DNA of 64,000 nt from CAZZCN01 sp964652975 (lineage in GTDB: Bacteria > Bacillota > Clostridia > Saccharofermentanales > UBA5734): positions 1-64,000 of the forward strand of contig CAZZCN010000007.1 in the NCBI GenBank assembly GCA_964652975.1. The letters are read 5' to 3'. A model generated the notes under the pieces. It ran no database searches, was not told the DNA's origin, and saw only the letters and a program-made list of their open reading frames with translations. How positions within the stretch are numbered: the stretch's first letter is position 1; each line of letters opens with the position of its first letter. Below, in pieces: positions 43,747 to 53,217 of this stretch. The position numbers and the translations under genes are program-made.

Positions 43747-45990
43747 TCAACTGTCCCTTATCATGTCAATAAATTCTTCTGCAAAAACCGGATCGAATAG
43801 AATACCTGAATTCATTCTTATATCAGCTATCGCCATTTCCTTAGTTAGGGGTTTTTGATTTTTTCGGCCATTTACCATGGCATCATAAGAGTCGGTTATC
43901 CTTAGAATTCTTGCTTCAACAGATATTTCATCGCCATTTAATCCCTTAGGATACCCACTGCCATCCCAGTTCTCGTGATGCTCCAGAACTATGTTTGCAA
44001 CTCCGCCCATTTCATTAACTGAACCAAGTATCCTGTACCCGATTTCGGAATGCCTTTTAGTAATAATTCCCGTTTCCTTCTCTTCTTCCAGACCGGTGTC
44101 GATTATGGCATAATCGATTGCCACCTTGCCAATATCATGTAGAGAAGCCGCAGTCAGAAGGATGTCTTTTATTCTTCTGGACATTCCGATTTTGTCTGCG
44201 AATTTTGCACATAGCCCCGATACCTTGTCGGCATGATCCTTCTCAGCAGGCAGCCTCTCAAAAAGCGTATCAACTATCTGTTCAATTGTATTGACACGCA
44301 TAAGATGACTTTCAGTAAGTTTATGCTCGTACATGTTGTCCTCAGCCTTTTTATATACGTCATAAATCTGACTTTCCATTATTTCCCTTGTATTGATTCC
44401 AAATGAAATTGAAAGCTGCAGATTCTGCACTTTCTTCAAGGATATTTCTGCGGTCATGCGTTTTACAAATTTTTCGGCGTCCGCAAATGAAGTGTTGGGC
44501 ATTAGAAAAACAAATTCATCACCGCCAACTCTTGAAAACACATCAGATTCCATTGTGTTAGCCTGCATAATACTTGAAGCCTCACGTAAAAGCGAATCTC
44601 CGATCAAATGACCGAAAGCATCGTTCGCAAGCTTTAGTCCATTAACATCTGCCATAATTACACTTAAGGGTAAATATTTCTCGTTGTCGAATTCCACTAT
44701 CTTCATTTCAAAATATCTTCTGTTGTAAACGCCTGTAAGTTGATCATGGTAATTGAGGTAGTTAACCTGCATAAGGGTCTTGCTTAATACATTTCTCTCA
44801 TCTTCCAGTTCCCTGGCAATGATCTGTTTTGATATGTTCGATTCTACAATGTCAGTTATCTCCGAAAACAAAATGGCATATGCTATGAATTTCCCGTTAA
44901 ATGCAAGAATTTTGGAGCCCTTGATGTAATAATATCTTTTATTGTTTTCGACAAGAATGTCCTTGGAATTATTACCCAGATTGGATAGATAGTTTTCGAA
45001 AAATGTTTTGTAGTCAATAACCTTACTGAGTAATTCTGGATTCGCTTCTGCTGATATATGGGGCATTTCATCGTTTTCCACCTGTTGCTTAACTATGTCT
45101 TCAATAGATGTCATTCTTAGATCGGCTTCATTTAACAGGCTCTCCAGAGAAACAACAGTAACCTCTTCGTGGAGCGAGGGAAAAATCACCCTTGCAGAAT
45201 TATTGTAATCTACTATTTCGAATTTGGGATTTATTATAAGTACACCTTTTGCGAGATTGTCGAAAATTCGATCTCTTGCGAAGGAAGTGAATTTTAAAAA
45301 ATCATTTTTGAAGAGAATATAAAACAACAACGCGGATACCAGCGGCAGGGATATTGCTGAAAAATCAAGATTGGTGCTGCCTATGTTGAGTATATTTAGA
45401 ATTATGCCGGCATAGGGTACGAGAATAATAAGCATGATAACAAAAGCTACCGGACTGCTGACTTTCTTGTTGGTTTTTTGCATTCTAACAATTATAAAGA
45501 TTGAAGCAATTGCACATATTGTGACAAAAGCGCTGTGAACGTAATACCATGAGCCTTTGCCAAGTGAAAGCACATCAAAATCCGCTATGTTGCTGGTTGA
45601 TATGTTCGTATAATAAAGGTTATGGTACTGGTTTGTCATTCGAATAAAAAATGTGATTAAAGGAATTACAAAAATTGATATCTTGAAAATTAATGATTCC
45701 TTAAGCTTAAGGTTATAATATTCCAGATTGAATAAAATCCAGACCGCTCCAAAAAACGGAATCCCAAGATACTGAAACTGATTCCAGAAAATCATTCTGT
45801 CAAGCGAATGGACGTTCAATTCCATAATGTATCCTAGAGAATATATGGCAATGGATATGCACAGATACGAAAACCAGCTATGTGCTCTTGACCTACGACG
45901 CAAAAAAGAATAAACAGCATAAAAACCCGTCATAAAGACTGCTGAGTACATATAAAGATTGATTATAGCCAGCAATGAAATTTTATCCAT
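43747..45990 (-). CDS. Membrane GGDEF and HD-GYP cyclic-di-GMP enzyme
   Basis: The 747-residue protein starts with a seven-helix membrane domain of the kind found on histidine kinases (YMYSAVFMTGFYAVYSFLRR, WNQFQYLGIPFFGAVW). A PAS-like region (KGVLIINPKFEIVDYN) follows. Next is a GGDEF diguanylate cyclase domain with intact RVGGDEFVFLMP (about 490). Last is an HD-GYP phosphodiesterase domain with HDIGKVAID (about 615) and HHENWDGSGYPKG (about 678). Both halves look catalytically complete, so it could make and break cyclic-di-GMP. Its start is only 3 bp beyond the nspC stop, so it is probably co-transcribed with polyamine synthesis. Confidence 0.9.
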   Translation of the reverse strand: MDKISLLAIINLYMYSAVFMTGFYAVYSFLRRRSRAHSWFSYLCISIAIYSLGYIMELNVHSLDRMIFWNQFQYLGIPFFGAVWILFNLEYYNLKLKESLIFKISIFVIPLITFFIRMTNQYHNLYYTNISTSNIADFDVLSLGKGSWYYVHSAFVTICAIASIFIIVRMQKTNKKVSSPVAFVIMLIILVPYAGIILNILNIGSTNLDFSAISLPLVSALLFYILFKNDFLKFTSFARDRIFDNLAKGVLIINPKFEIVDYNNSARVIFPSLHEEVTVVSLESLLNEADLRMTSIEDIVKQQVENDEMPHISAEANPELLSKVIDYKTFFENYLSNLGNNSKDILVENNKRYYYIKGSKILAFNGKFIAYAILFSEITDIVESNISKQIIARELEDERNVLSKTLMQVNYLNYHDQLTGVYNRRYFEMKIVEFDNEKYLPLSVIMADVNGLKLANDAFGHLIGDSLLREASSIMQANTMESDVFSRVGGDEFVFLMPNTSFADAEKFVKRMTAEISLKKVQNLQLSISFGINTREIMESQIYDVYKKAEDNMYEHKLTESHLMRVNTIEQIVDTLFERLPAEKDHADKVSGLCAKFADKIGMSRRIKDILLTAASLHDIGKVAIDYAIIDTGLEEEKETGIITKRHSEIGYRILGSVNEMGGVANIVLEHHENWDGSGYPKGLNGDEISVEARILRITDSYDAMVNGRKNQKPLTKEMAIADIRMNSGILFDPVFAEEFIDMIRDS

Positions 45991-45993
45991 ATT

Positions 45994-47142
45994 CTAAAGT
46001 CTACCTTTATAATCATCATATCCGAAACTCTTGAGCACAATCTCACCCACATTTGCGCGATATACACCGATTGACGGCAGATTAACACCATTGAAAGTGT
46101 TGTTCTTTACCATAGTATAATGTGCCATATCGCAAAAAACAAGCTTGTCACCCGGATTTAATGCATTCGTAAATGAATAGTCACCTATTATGTCACCTGC
46201 CAGACAAGTAAGTCCCCCAAGGCGATAAGTAAACTCAAAATCTCCTGGCTTCCCGGCACCGATTATCTCTGGTCGGTAGGGCATTTCTATAACGTCAGGC
46301 ATATGACATGCGGCGGAAGTGTCAAGTATGGCTGTTTTCATGCCATTGTCAACCACATCTAGAACAGTGCACACAAGGTAACCGGTATTCAATGCGATGG
46401 CTTCACCGGGTTCAAGATAAACATCAATTTTGTATTTGTTTTTAAAAAACATTATGGATCTTACAAGAGCGTCAATATCATAATCATCTCGTGAAATATG
46501 ATGCCCGCCGCCCATATTGATCCATTTCATAGTAGATATGTACTTACCGAATTTTTCGTCAACGACCGGTACGGTTCTCTCTAAAGCATCAGAATTTTGT
46601 TCACAAAGCGTATGAAAATGGAGACCTGAAATTCCTTCAAGATCATCAGGCTTGAAATTCGACAATGTTACTCCAAGTCTTGAATTTGCGTAGCAGGGAT
46701 TGTAAATGGGTGTTTTAATCTCAGAATACTCAGGGTTGACACGGATTCCGCATTCAATCGTCTTGGAATTGGATGAATTGAAATCACCGACGCTTGACTT
46801 ATACTTATTCCACTGGCTAAAAGAGTTGAATACTATATGATCGCTGTATTTCATGATATCGGGAAATTCAGCTTCGACGAACGCCGGAGCATAAGTATGC
46901 ACCTCCTTGCCCATCTCTTCAAACCCCAGTCTTGTCTCATTTAGAGAACTTGCAGTAATTCCGGCAAGATACCTCCCAACAAGTGGAAAAACCGAATACA
47001 TGGAAAACCCTTTAAGAGCAAGCAAAACCTTGCATCCGGTAGCTTCCTGGACTCTGCCGAGTATTTTAAGGTTTTTCTCTATAAGGCGCTCATCCACGAC
47101 GTAGCAAGGTGAAGGATATTTGTCAAAGTCAATGTCTGTCAA
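45994..47142 (-). CDS. nspC: Carboxynorspermidine (carboxyspermidine) decarboxylase
   Basis: The 382-residue PLP enzyme makes norspermidine or spermidine from the carboxy precursor. The N terminus has PSPCYVVDERLIEKNL and the PLP lysine in VLLALKGFSMYSVFP. The characteristic later stretches are NMGGGHHISRDDYD, VYLEPGEAIALNTGYLV and LGGLTCLAGDIIGDY. It is a fold type III decarboxylase of normal length. The start at 47142 is TTG with a distant GAGGAG; a better start is not visible. It follows the carboxynorspermidine dehydrogenase gene and is followed by the cyclic-di-GMP gene. Confidence 0.93.
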   Translation of the reverse strand: MTDIDFDKYPSPCYVVDERLIEKNLKILGRVQEATGCKVLLALKGFSMYSVFPLVGRYLAGITASSLNETRLGFEEMGKEVHTYAPAFVEAEFPDIMKYSDHIVFNSFSQWNKYKSSVGDFNSSNSKTIECGIRVNPEYSEIKTPIYNPCYANSRLGVTLSNFKPDDLEGISGLHFHTLCEQNSDALERTVPVVDEKFGKYISTMKWINMGGGHHISRDDYDIDALVRSIMFFKNKYKIDVYLEPGEAIALNTGYLVCTVLDVVDNGMKTAILDTSAACHMPDVIEMPYRPEIIGAGKPGDFEFTYRLGGLTCLAGDIIGDYSFTNALNPGDKLVFCDMAHYTMVKNNTFNGVNLPSIGVYRANVGEIVLKSFGYDDYKGRL

Positions 47143-47300
47143 TGTATTAAAATCTCCTCAAGTTAAATTTTTATTTATTTGATATAGCGGTACCTGAATT
47201 TTCTTGGAATGTCCTAATTTATCATGCAGTGTATTTTCTTACGCAAAAAACTGAATCTTTAAAAATAAAAATGGATTATCCTTTGCAAAAAATAAAATCT

Positions 47301-48509
47301 TTACAATGTGTTTTTTATAAGATTCGGGGAAAAATCCTCAACCCATGGCAGCCCCTGTTTGTTAAGCTCATCCATGAAAGGATCCGGGTCAAACTCCTCG
47401 ACATTGAAAACCCCGCTTTTCTTCCAGTATCCTTTAAGGACCATCATCGCACCTATGACGGCCGGCACACCGGTCGTATAGGATATGGCTTGTGAACCAA
47501 CTTCTTTGTAGCATTCTTCATGGTCGCATACATTATATACGTAATAGGTCTTTTTCTGACCGTCCTTTATCCCTTGCATTACGCAGCCGATATTGGTTTT
47601 ACCCTTTGTTCTGGACCCCAGCGAGGCAGGATCGGGCAAAACTGCTTTCAGGAAATGAATCGGGGCGATTTTGACGCCCTCAAACTCAATCGGCTCGATT
47701 GACGTCATCCCAACATTTTCGAGAACCTTCAAATGGTTGATATAATTATCTGAAAAAGTCATCCAGAACCTTATCTGCTTGAGCCCCGGAATGTTTTGGG
47801 ACAACGACTCCAGCTCCTCATGATAAAGCAGGTAGATATTTTTGGGTCCTATCTGTGGAAAATCGTACGACTGGCAAAACTCAAGCGGCTTGGTCTCAAT
47901 CCACTCTCCGTCTTTAAAATAGCGTCCGCTTGCCGTAATTTCCCGAATGTTGATCTCAGGATTGAAATTAGTTGCAAATGGGTATCCGTGATCACCCGCA
48001 TTGGCATCGATTATATCTATCGTGTGGATTTCATCAAAATGATGCTTTAGAGCATAGGCACAGAAAACACCTGTAACACCGGGATCGAATCCACTCCCTA
48101 GAACGGCTGTTAAATTGGCTTTTGCAAATCTTTCCCTGTATGCCCACTGCCATGAATATTCAAATTTCGGTGTTTCGGGCGGCTCATAGTTTGCAGTGTC
48201 GAGATAGTCCACTCCTGTTGCAAGACAGGCTTCCATAATGGAGAGGTCCTGATATGGCAATGCCACGTTGATTACTATGTCCGGCTTGTACTTTTCGATC
48301 AGAGCGATCATTTGCCCGATATCATCAGCATCAACCTTTTCGGTATGGATTACAGTTTTCGTGTTTTTGACTGATTTTCTTATATTCTCACACTTCTCGA
48401 GCGTTCTGCTTGCAATGCAAATCTCTTCAAATATATCTGAATTCTGACAGCACTTGTGCACGACAACATTTGCCACGCCACCGGCTCCGACGATAATAGC
48501 CTTGCTCAT
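47301..48509 (-). CDS. Carboxynorspermidine dehydrogenase (saccharopine dehydrogenase family)
   Basis: The 402-residue NAD(P)-dependent enzyme makes carboxy(nor)spermidine from aspartate semialdehyde and a diamine. It has an N-terminal Rossmann motif (AIIVGAGGVANVVVHKCC), YLDTANYEPPE, VLGSGFDPGVTGVFCAYAL and a C-terminal domain with GLPWVEDFSPN. This family is also called LYS9-like or Lys1-like, but pairing with nspC fixes the role. Ribosome site GGAGGA. The gap to nspC is 158 bp and shows no convincing terminator. Confidence 0.93.
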   Translation of the reverse strand: MSKAIIVGAGGVANVVVHKCCQNSDIFEEICIASRTLEKCENIRKSVKNTKTVIHTEKVDADDIGQMIALIEKYKPDIVINVALPYQDLSIMEACLATGVDYLDTANYEPPETPKFEYSWQWAYRERFAKANLTAVLGSGFDPGVTGVFCAYALKHHFDEIHTIDIIDANAGDHGYPFATNFNPEINIREITASGRYFKDGEWIETKPLEFCQSYDFPQIGPKNIYLLYHEELESLSQNIPGLKQIRFWMTFSDNYINHLKVLENVGMTSIEPIEFEGVKIAPIHFLKAVLPDPASLGSRTKGKTNIGCVMQGIKDGQKKTYYVYNVCDHEECYKEVGSQAISYTTGVPAVIGAMMVLKGYWKKSGVFNVEEFDPDPFMDELNKQGLPWVEDFSPNLIKNTL

Positions 48510-49100
48510 TTCAATCCTCCTGCATCTAATGTATAATTTTTCCTTAGTTGATTATACAAAACAACAGATATTTTATCAATAGAACAGCAAAATACATTTT
48601 CAAATGATTACAATATTATTAGGCAAATATTACCAAATTCTTAACATTTGAAAAGGGTGAAAAAAAACCTGATTTGCTTATTGCAATTTAAAAAACAATA
48701 GAATATAATCTACATATTGTATTACCTATCATCACACAATCAATATATTGTACTTTTATATTAAGGGTTTTATTATGCTAAATAGTGTACTCATCTACTG
48801 TTAATGCATTTATTATTTTTATTTAAAAGCGGTGTATTACTAAAAATCGGTTGAGTATTATTGATGACGTTAGCTGTGTTGGTAAAGAAGCGTTGGCAGT
48901 GATATGAATAATTACATAACATGTGAAAGTAATTGGCAAAGCTCCATATGAAGACTCGATATTGTCATTGCATATGAAGACCCGGCGTTATGGTTACACA
49001 TGATAAATAGAAATAAGAAGCGATAAGCAACTGAAAATTACACTTGAAAATAGTGTATTAATAAAAATCGACAAATTTATAATTGACGGAGGATTATGTT
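48510..49100. other. Divergent intergenic region upstream of nrdJ
   Basis: No gene is seen in 591 bp. There is a palindromic CAATATATTG near 48740, with ACATATTG-like sequence about 27 bp away, which faintly resembles paired NrdR sites. GTGTATTACTAAAAATCG (48833-48850) recurs with one mismatch at 49052-49069. CATATGAAGAC occurs twice (about 48946 and 48970). I find no B12-box of a cobalamin riboswitch. Confidence 0.4.
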
Positions 49101-52100
49101 ATGGGAGCTATGGATTTGGTATTGAAACGATATTACACCAAGGAATTGGAGAAGGATTCCTCGAAAAGCGTTTACGATTTGTTTATTTGGAAAAAGGTGG
49201 ATGTTGTTCTTAAAGATCACAAATCCGGCAAGACTCTGACTGACATGAAAGACCTCGAATTTCCTGAGGAATATTCACAAAACTCGTGTGATATAATCGC
49301 TTCGAAGTATTTCCGCCGCAAAGGCGTTCCAGGAAAGCTGGGCTACGAAAACAGCATGCGCATGGTGGCGCACAGACTTGTTAATTTCTGGTGCGAAGCG
49401 TTGAAGGACGAGAAATTGATTACAACAGAGACGGATGCATCATGTTTTTATGATGAGATGGTTTACTGTCTTTTAAAGCAGATTGTAGCCCCCAATTCCC
49501 CGCAATGGTTTAATACCGGACTTAAAACCGCCTATGGTATAAGTGGAACAAAGACCGGCAGCTACTACTATGACGAAGTTATAAAGAAGGTGGTAGAAAG
49601 CGAAGATGCATATTCCAGAACGCAGGCATCAGCATGCTTCATATTATCAATTGATGACAAATTATTAGGTCCCCATTCTATTTCGGAGCACTATATCACT
49701 GAGACGCGCCTTTTCAAGGGTGGTTCAGGAACAGGTACGAATTTCTCTGCAATAAGAGCCAGAGGCGAGCACTTGAGCGGAGGTGGATTTTCATCTGGCC
49801 TCATGAGTTTTCTTAAAGGACTCGACCGTAATGCCGGTGCAATCAAATCCGGTGGTACCACCAGGCGCGCAGCCAAGATGTTGTGTCTTAATGTCGACCA
49901 CCCCGAGATAATGGATTTTATTACTTGGAAAGCCCGAGAGGAAGACAAAGTCAGGGCATTAGGCAAAATGGGCTATGACACAAGTTTCGAGGGAGAAGCC
50001 TATGAGACTGTATCCGGTCAGAATGGCAACAACTCGGTCAGGTTCTCTGACGATTTCATGAAAAAAGTTGAGAATCTCCCCACCGAACCCGAAGCTACAA
50101 TAGAATTAAAAGGTCGCGTCGACTCCAAGGCAAACTCCACTCTTAAAGTAGCCGATGTATGGAATGCATTTAATGAGTCGATTTGGAAATGTGCTGATCC
50201 GGCTCCTCAGTTTGACGATACTTTTAATGCCTGGCACACCTGTCCGTGCGGTGAAGACGGCTTGCTTAACAGCCACAAGAACAAGATAAATTCCACCAAT
50301 CCATGCGGAGAATATGCATTTTTGGATGATACTTCATGCAATCTGGCCTCTATCAATATTTTCAAATTTTATAATACAGACACCAGGACTTTCGACCTGG
50401 ACGGTTTTATTCATGTTGTCGGCATTTCACAGCTTGCACTTGAAGCATCGGTACGCTGGGGACAGTTCCCTACTGAAGATATAGCACGTAAGACTTATAT
50501 GTTCAGAACAACAGGACTAGGTGTCGCCAATCTTGCATCACTGCTTATGGCCTATGGCTATCCATATGATTCAAACGAGGCAAGAGCTTTAGCCGCTGCT
50601 TTAATAGGCATACTGACTGGATTTTCTTATTATACATCATCAGTCATGGCGGAGCTGATAGGACCTTTTGAGAAATACGAAATCAACAAGGATCACATGC
50701 TTAAGGTTATAAGGAATCACTCCCGTGTTGCAGAAGCACTAAAGACACCGTTTGAAGGACTCAACAACATTCCTGTCCTCATCAATCACAAGCTCCTTAA
50801 GAAGAATAATTTCAACAAGATAAGTGATACTGTAAAATCAATCTGGAAATCCGCCCTTGCCAATGGTGAGAAATACGGGTATCGTAATGCCCAGGTCTCA
50901 GTCATGGCGCCAACTGGCACGATTTCACTTGCCATGGACTGCGGTGCCACATCAATAGAGCCGTTTTTCAGTCACTTTGTGTATAAGAAGCTTTCAGGCG
51001 GCGGCTACATGACCATGTCCAATCCCGTTTTGGAACTTGCCCTTAACAACCTGGGATATACGGAAGAACAGACATCGGAAATTATTGAATATATCATGCA
51101 CAAGGAGATAGTAACCGAGAATAATTATGAATACGAGAAAATAGTAGACGGCAAAATCGAGGGAGCGCCTCATCTCAAGAAAGAGCACCTGGCTGTTTTT
51201 GATACCGCCAATGAATGCGGCAGCGGCAAAAGGTATATTCAACCAATGGGACATGTCAAAATGGTTGCAGCAATAACTCCGTTGATTTCCGGTGCTGTAT
51301 CCAAGACAGTGAACCTGCCCAAACATGCTACAGTTGATGATTTCAAGGAAGTCATTTTTCAGTCATGGAAGCTTGGTGTAAAGGGTATCACTCTTTATCG
51401 CGACGGATCCAAGGCAAGTCAGCCTCTTAACACCACTCTGAATGATGATTCACTTGCAGACTTGTCAGTACTGACATACAATCAGCTCCTTGAGAAGGTT
51501 AAGCACCTTCAAGAAAACAGACCATACTCCAAGCGCGAAAAGCCAACTGGAATAAGGCAAGGAAGGACACACCCGGCTCAGATTGACGATGTAAAAATAT
51601 ACACCACGGTTAACAGGAACCCCAATGGAACGATTTCCGAAATATACATCACAACCGACAGAGAAGGTACTATAATCACCGGACTGTTAAATTCCCTTTC
51701 GAAGTCAATTTCAGTTATGCTTCAATATCACGTACCTCCGCAGGATATATCGAGAATGTTACGTGGACAGAAATACGAGCCATACGGCTTTGTCAAAAAG
51801 CACCCCAACATCAAACAGGTTACCTCTATTTCTGATCTTATAAGCAAGATTATCGACATAGAGCTTGGTGATTATTCCAGGTGTCAGATCAAAGAGCAGC
51901 TTGAAGATACAAATCCACCTGTAGCTCACGATGTATCCAAGTCACTTAAAGCACCAGGCGATATTAACATCTCAATAGCGGTTCCATCCAATATGCTATC
52001 ATCTTCCGGAATCGAACCTTCCGGGCATGCAGGTGAGAGACTGTATGACAGCATTTGCCCATCGTGTTCAAGTACGAGAATGGTTAAGAATGGGACGTGT

Positions 52101-52142
52101 AAGGTCTGTCTCGATTGCGGCGCCACCACTGGGTGCAGCTAA
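49101..52142 (+). CDS. nrdJ: B12-dependent (class II) ribonucleotide reductase
   Basis: The 1013-residue enzyme reduces ribonucleotides using adenosylcobalamin. Evidence: PNSPQWFNTGL near the N terminus, GGSGTGTNFSAIR, KSGGTTRRAAKM, NPCGEYAFLDDTSCNLASIN with active cysteines, and APTGTISLAMDCGATSIEP. A C-terminal TSCPD-like region (TTVNRNPNGTISEIYITTDREG) follows. The tail CPSCSSTRMVKNGTCKVCLDCG is a zinc-ribbon that probably re-reduces the active site. I chose ATG 49101, seven bases after GGAGGA, rather than a TTG at 49083. The last codons form one arm of a large palindrome. Confidence 0.96.
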   Translation: MGAMDLVLKRYYTKELEKDSSKSVYDLFIWKKVDVVLKDHKSGKTLTDMKDLEFPEEYSQNSCDIIASKYFRRKGVPGKLGYENSMRMVAHRLVNFWCEALKDEKLITTETDASCFYDEMVYCLLKQIVAPNSPQWFNTGLKTAYGISGTKTGSYYYDEVIKKVVESEDAYSRTQASACFILSIDDKLLGPHSISEHYITETRLFKGGSGTGTNFSAIRARGEHLSGGGFSSGLMSFLKGLDRNAGAIKSGGTTRRAAKMLCLNVDHPEIMDFITWKAREEDKVRALGKMGYDTSFEGEAYETVSGQNGNNSVRFSDDFMKKVENLPTEPEATIELKGRVDSKANSTLKVADVWNAFNESIWKCADPAPQFDDTFNAWHTCPCGEDGLLNSHKNKINSTNPCGEYAFLDDTSCNLASINIFKFYNTDTRTFDLDGFIHVVGISQLALEASVRWGQFPTEDIARKTYMFRTTGLGVANLASLLMAYGYPYDSNEARALAAALIGILTGFSYYTSSVMAELIGPFEKYEINKDHMLKVIRNHSRVAEALKTPFEGLNNIPVLINHKLLKKNNFNKISDTVKSIWKSALANGEKYGYRNAQVSVMAPTGTISLAMDCGATSIEPFFSHFVYKKLSGGGYMTMSNPVLELALNNLGYTEEQTSEIIEYIMHKEIVTENNYEYEKIVDGKIEGAPHLKKEHLAVFDTANECGSGKRYIQPMGHVKMVAAITPLISGAVSKTVNLPKHATVDDFKEVIFQSWKLGVKGITLYRDGSKASQPLNTTLNDDSLADLSVLTYNQLLEKVKHLQENRPYSKREKPTGIRQGRTHPAQIDDVKIYTTVNRNPNGTISEIYITTDREGTIITGLLNSLSKSISVMLQYHVPPQDISRMLRGQKYEPYGFVKKHPNIKQVTSISDLISKIIDIELGDYSRCQIKEQLEDTNPPVAHDVSKSLKAPGDINISIAVPSNMLSSSGIEPSGHAGERLYDSICPSCSSTRMVKNGTCKVCLDCGATTGCS

Positions 52143-52256
52143 AACACCGCGATACTTCGTCGAAGTCACAATTCAAATTTCAGTTGTATATCTTTATATA
52201 CGGCCTTCATTTGAATTGTGATTCTCCTTGTCTAGCGAAGTTTTAATCTGCACCCA
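52130..52256 (+). terminator. Large imperfect palindrome at the nrdJ end
   Basis: TGGGTGCAG (52130-52138, inside nrdJ) pairs with CTGCACCCA (52248-52256). Inner perfect arms TCACAATTCAAAT (52166-52178) and ATTTGAATTGTGA (52209-52221) enclose a TATAT/ATATA-type loop hairpin. No U-run follows, so action as a terminator is uncertain. Confidence 0.45.
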
Positions 52257-52642
52257 ACATTTTCGTACAGTAGATTGTAAAAGAAAATTTGCCTAAGCAA
52301 ATTTTCCAAAGAGCTTAAACTTTAGTTTAAGCTTTACTCCGAAATACGGCGTTGAATCAAACATTGCAGAGAAGAATCTGCAGTTGGCAGATTCTTCCAC
52401 AGAGCGTTAAAGCAAATTTGCTTTAACGCTTTTTGCATCCCGACATTTTCGAACAGTTAAATAGCGAAATGCGACGTTGAATCAAACATTACAGTGTAAA
52501 TTGCAAAAAAAATCTGCCTAAGCAGATTTTCAATAGCTAAAACTTTAGTTTTAGCGTTGCGCAAAGCGATAAAACTATAGAGAAGAATCTGCTACTTGCA
52601 GATTCTTCCATAGAGCGTTAAAGCAAATTTGCTTTAACACTT
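52257..52642. repeat. Two tandem multi-hairpin units between nrdJ and dtd
   Basis: Each unit starts ACATTTTCGWACAG (52257 and 52443) and contains GTTGAATCAAACATT. Four hairpins occur in each: 52284-52305 and 52509-52530; 52312-52333 and 52536-52555; 52373-52395 and 52584-52606; and a palindrome 52403-52430 (28 bp, perfect) and 52617-52638. Between the units, stem pairs change together in the first two hairpins. No protein is encoded. Confidence 0.75.
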
Positions 52643-52660
52643 TGCCTCTTTCGGCTCTTT

Positions 52661-53110
52661 TTAGAATACCTTCTTTGAATCCAATAGAATAGTTACCGGG
52701 CCGTCATTTGACAAGGTGACTTTCATTTTGGCTTGAAATACACCGGTTTGAATTCCACCTGCTGTATGAGAAAGTATTTTGCAGAATTCAGAAAATTGGA
52801 CACTAGCTTTTTCTTGAGTTGACGAATCTGAGAAGCTGGGTCTCTTCCCTCTTCTTGCGTCTCCAAAAAGCGTGAAATTTGGAACAACCAGAATTTTCCC
52901 GTCAATATCTTTTACAGATAGATTCATTTTGCTGTCGCTGTCTTCAAAAATTCTCAAATTATAGATTTTGTCTGTCATATAATTGAAATCGGTTGCATCG
53001 TCGCTTTCTTCAAAACCGACAAGAACAAGCAACCCTCTTTTTATTTCTCCGGTAACTTTGCCGTCAACTTCAACTTTTGCATCAAGAACTCTCTGAATGA
53101 CCGCTCTCAT
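52661..53110 (-). CDS. dtd: D-aminoacyl-tRNA deacylase
   Basis: The 149-residue enzyme removes D-amino acids (and glycine mischarged on tRNA-Ala) from tRNA. Typical sequence: MRAVIQRVLDAKVEVDGKVTG, GLLVLVGFEESDD, VVPNFTLFGDARRGKRPSFSDSS, TGVFQAKMKV and the C-terminal Gly-cisPro region NDGPVTILLDS. Length is typical. In most Firmicutes it follows relA; here it stands alone, convergent with nrdJ across the hairpin units. Confidence 0.95.
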   Translation of the reverse strand: MRAVIQRVLDAKVEVDGKVTGEIKRGLLVLVGFEESDDATDFNYMTDKIYNLRIFEDSDSKMNLSVKDIDGKILVVPNFTLFGDARRGKRPSFSDSSTQEKASVQFSEFCKILSHTAGGIQTGVFQAKMKVTLSNDGPVTILLDSKKVF

Positions 53111-53217
53111 AAATTGTTTCTCTTTTCTTAGTGTTTGTGTTGGTTTGTGTTTACAAAATATTTTATCATATATCCTGGCATTTATGATATAATTAGGAAA
53201 ATTTTTTCGGAGGGTAT

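Noticed and set aside
48780..49100. Cobalamin riboswitch in front of nrdJ
   Set aside because: The conserved B12-box sequence could not be found on either strand; only simple repeats are visible.
53111..53217. yybP-ykoY manganese riboswitch in front of mntP
   Set aside because: The gap is too short for that fold and lacks its conserved loops.
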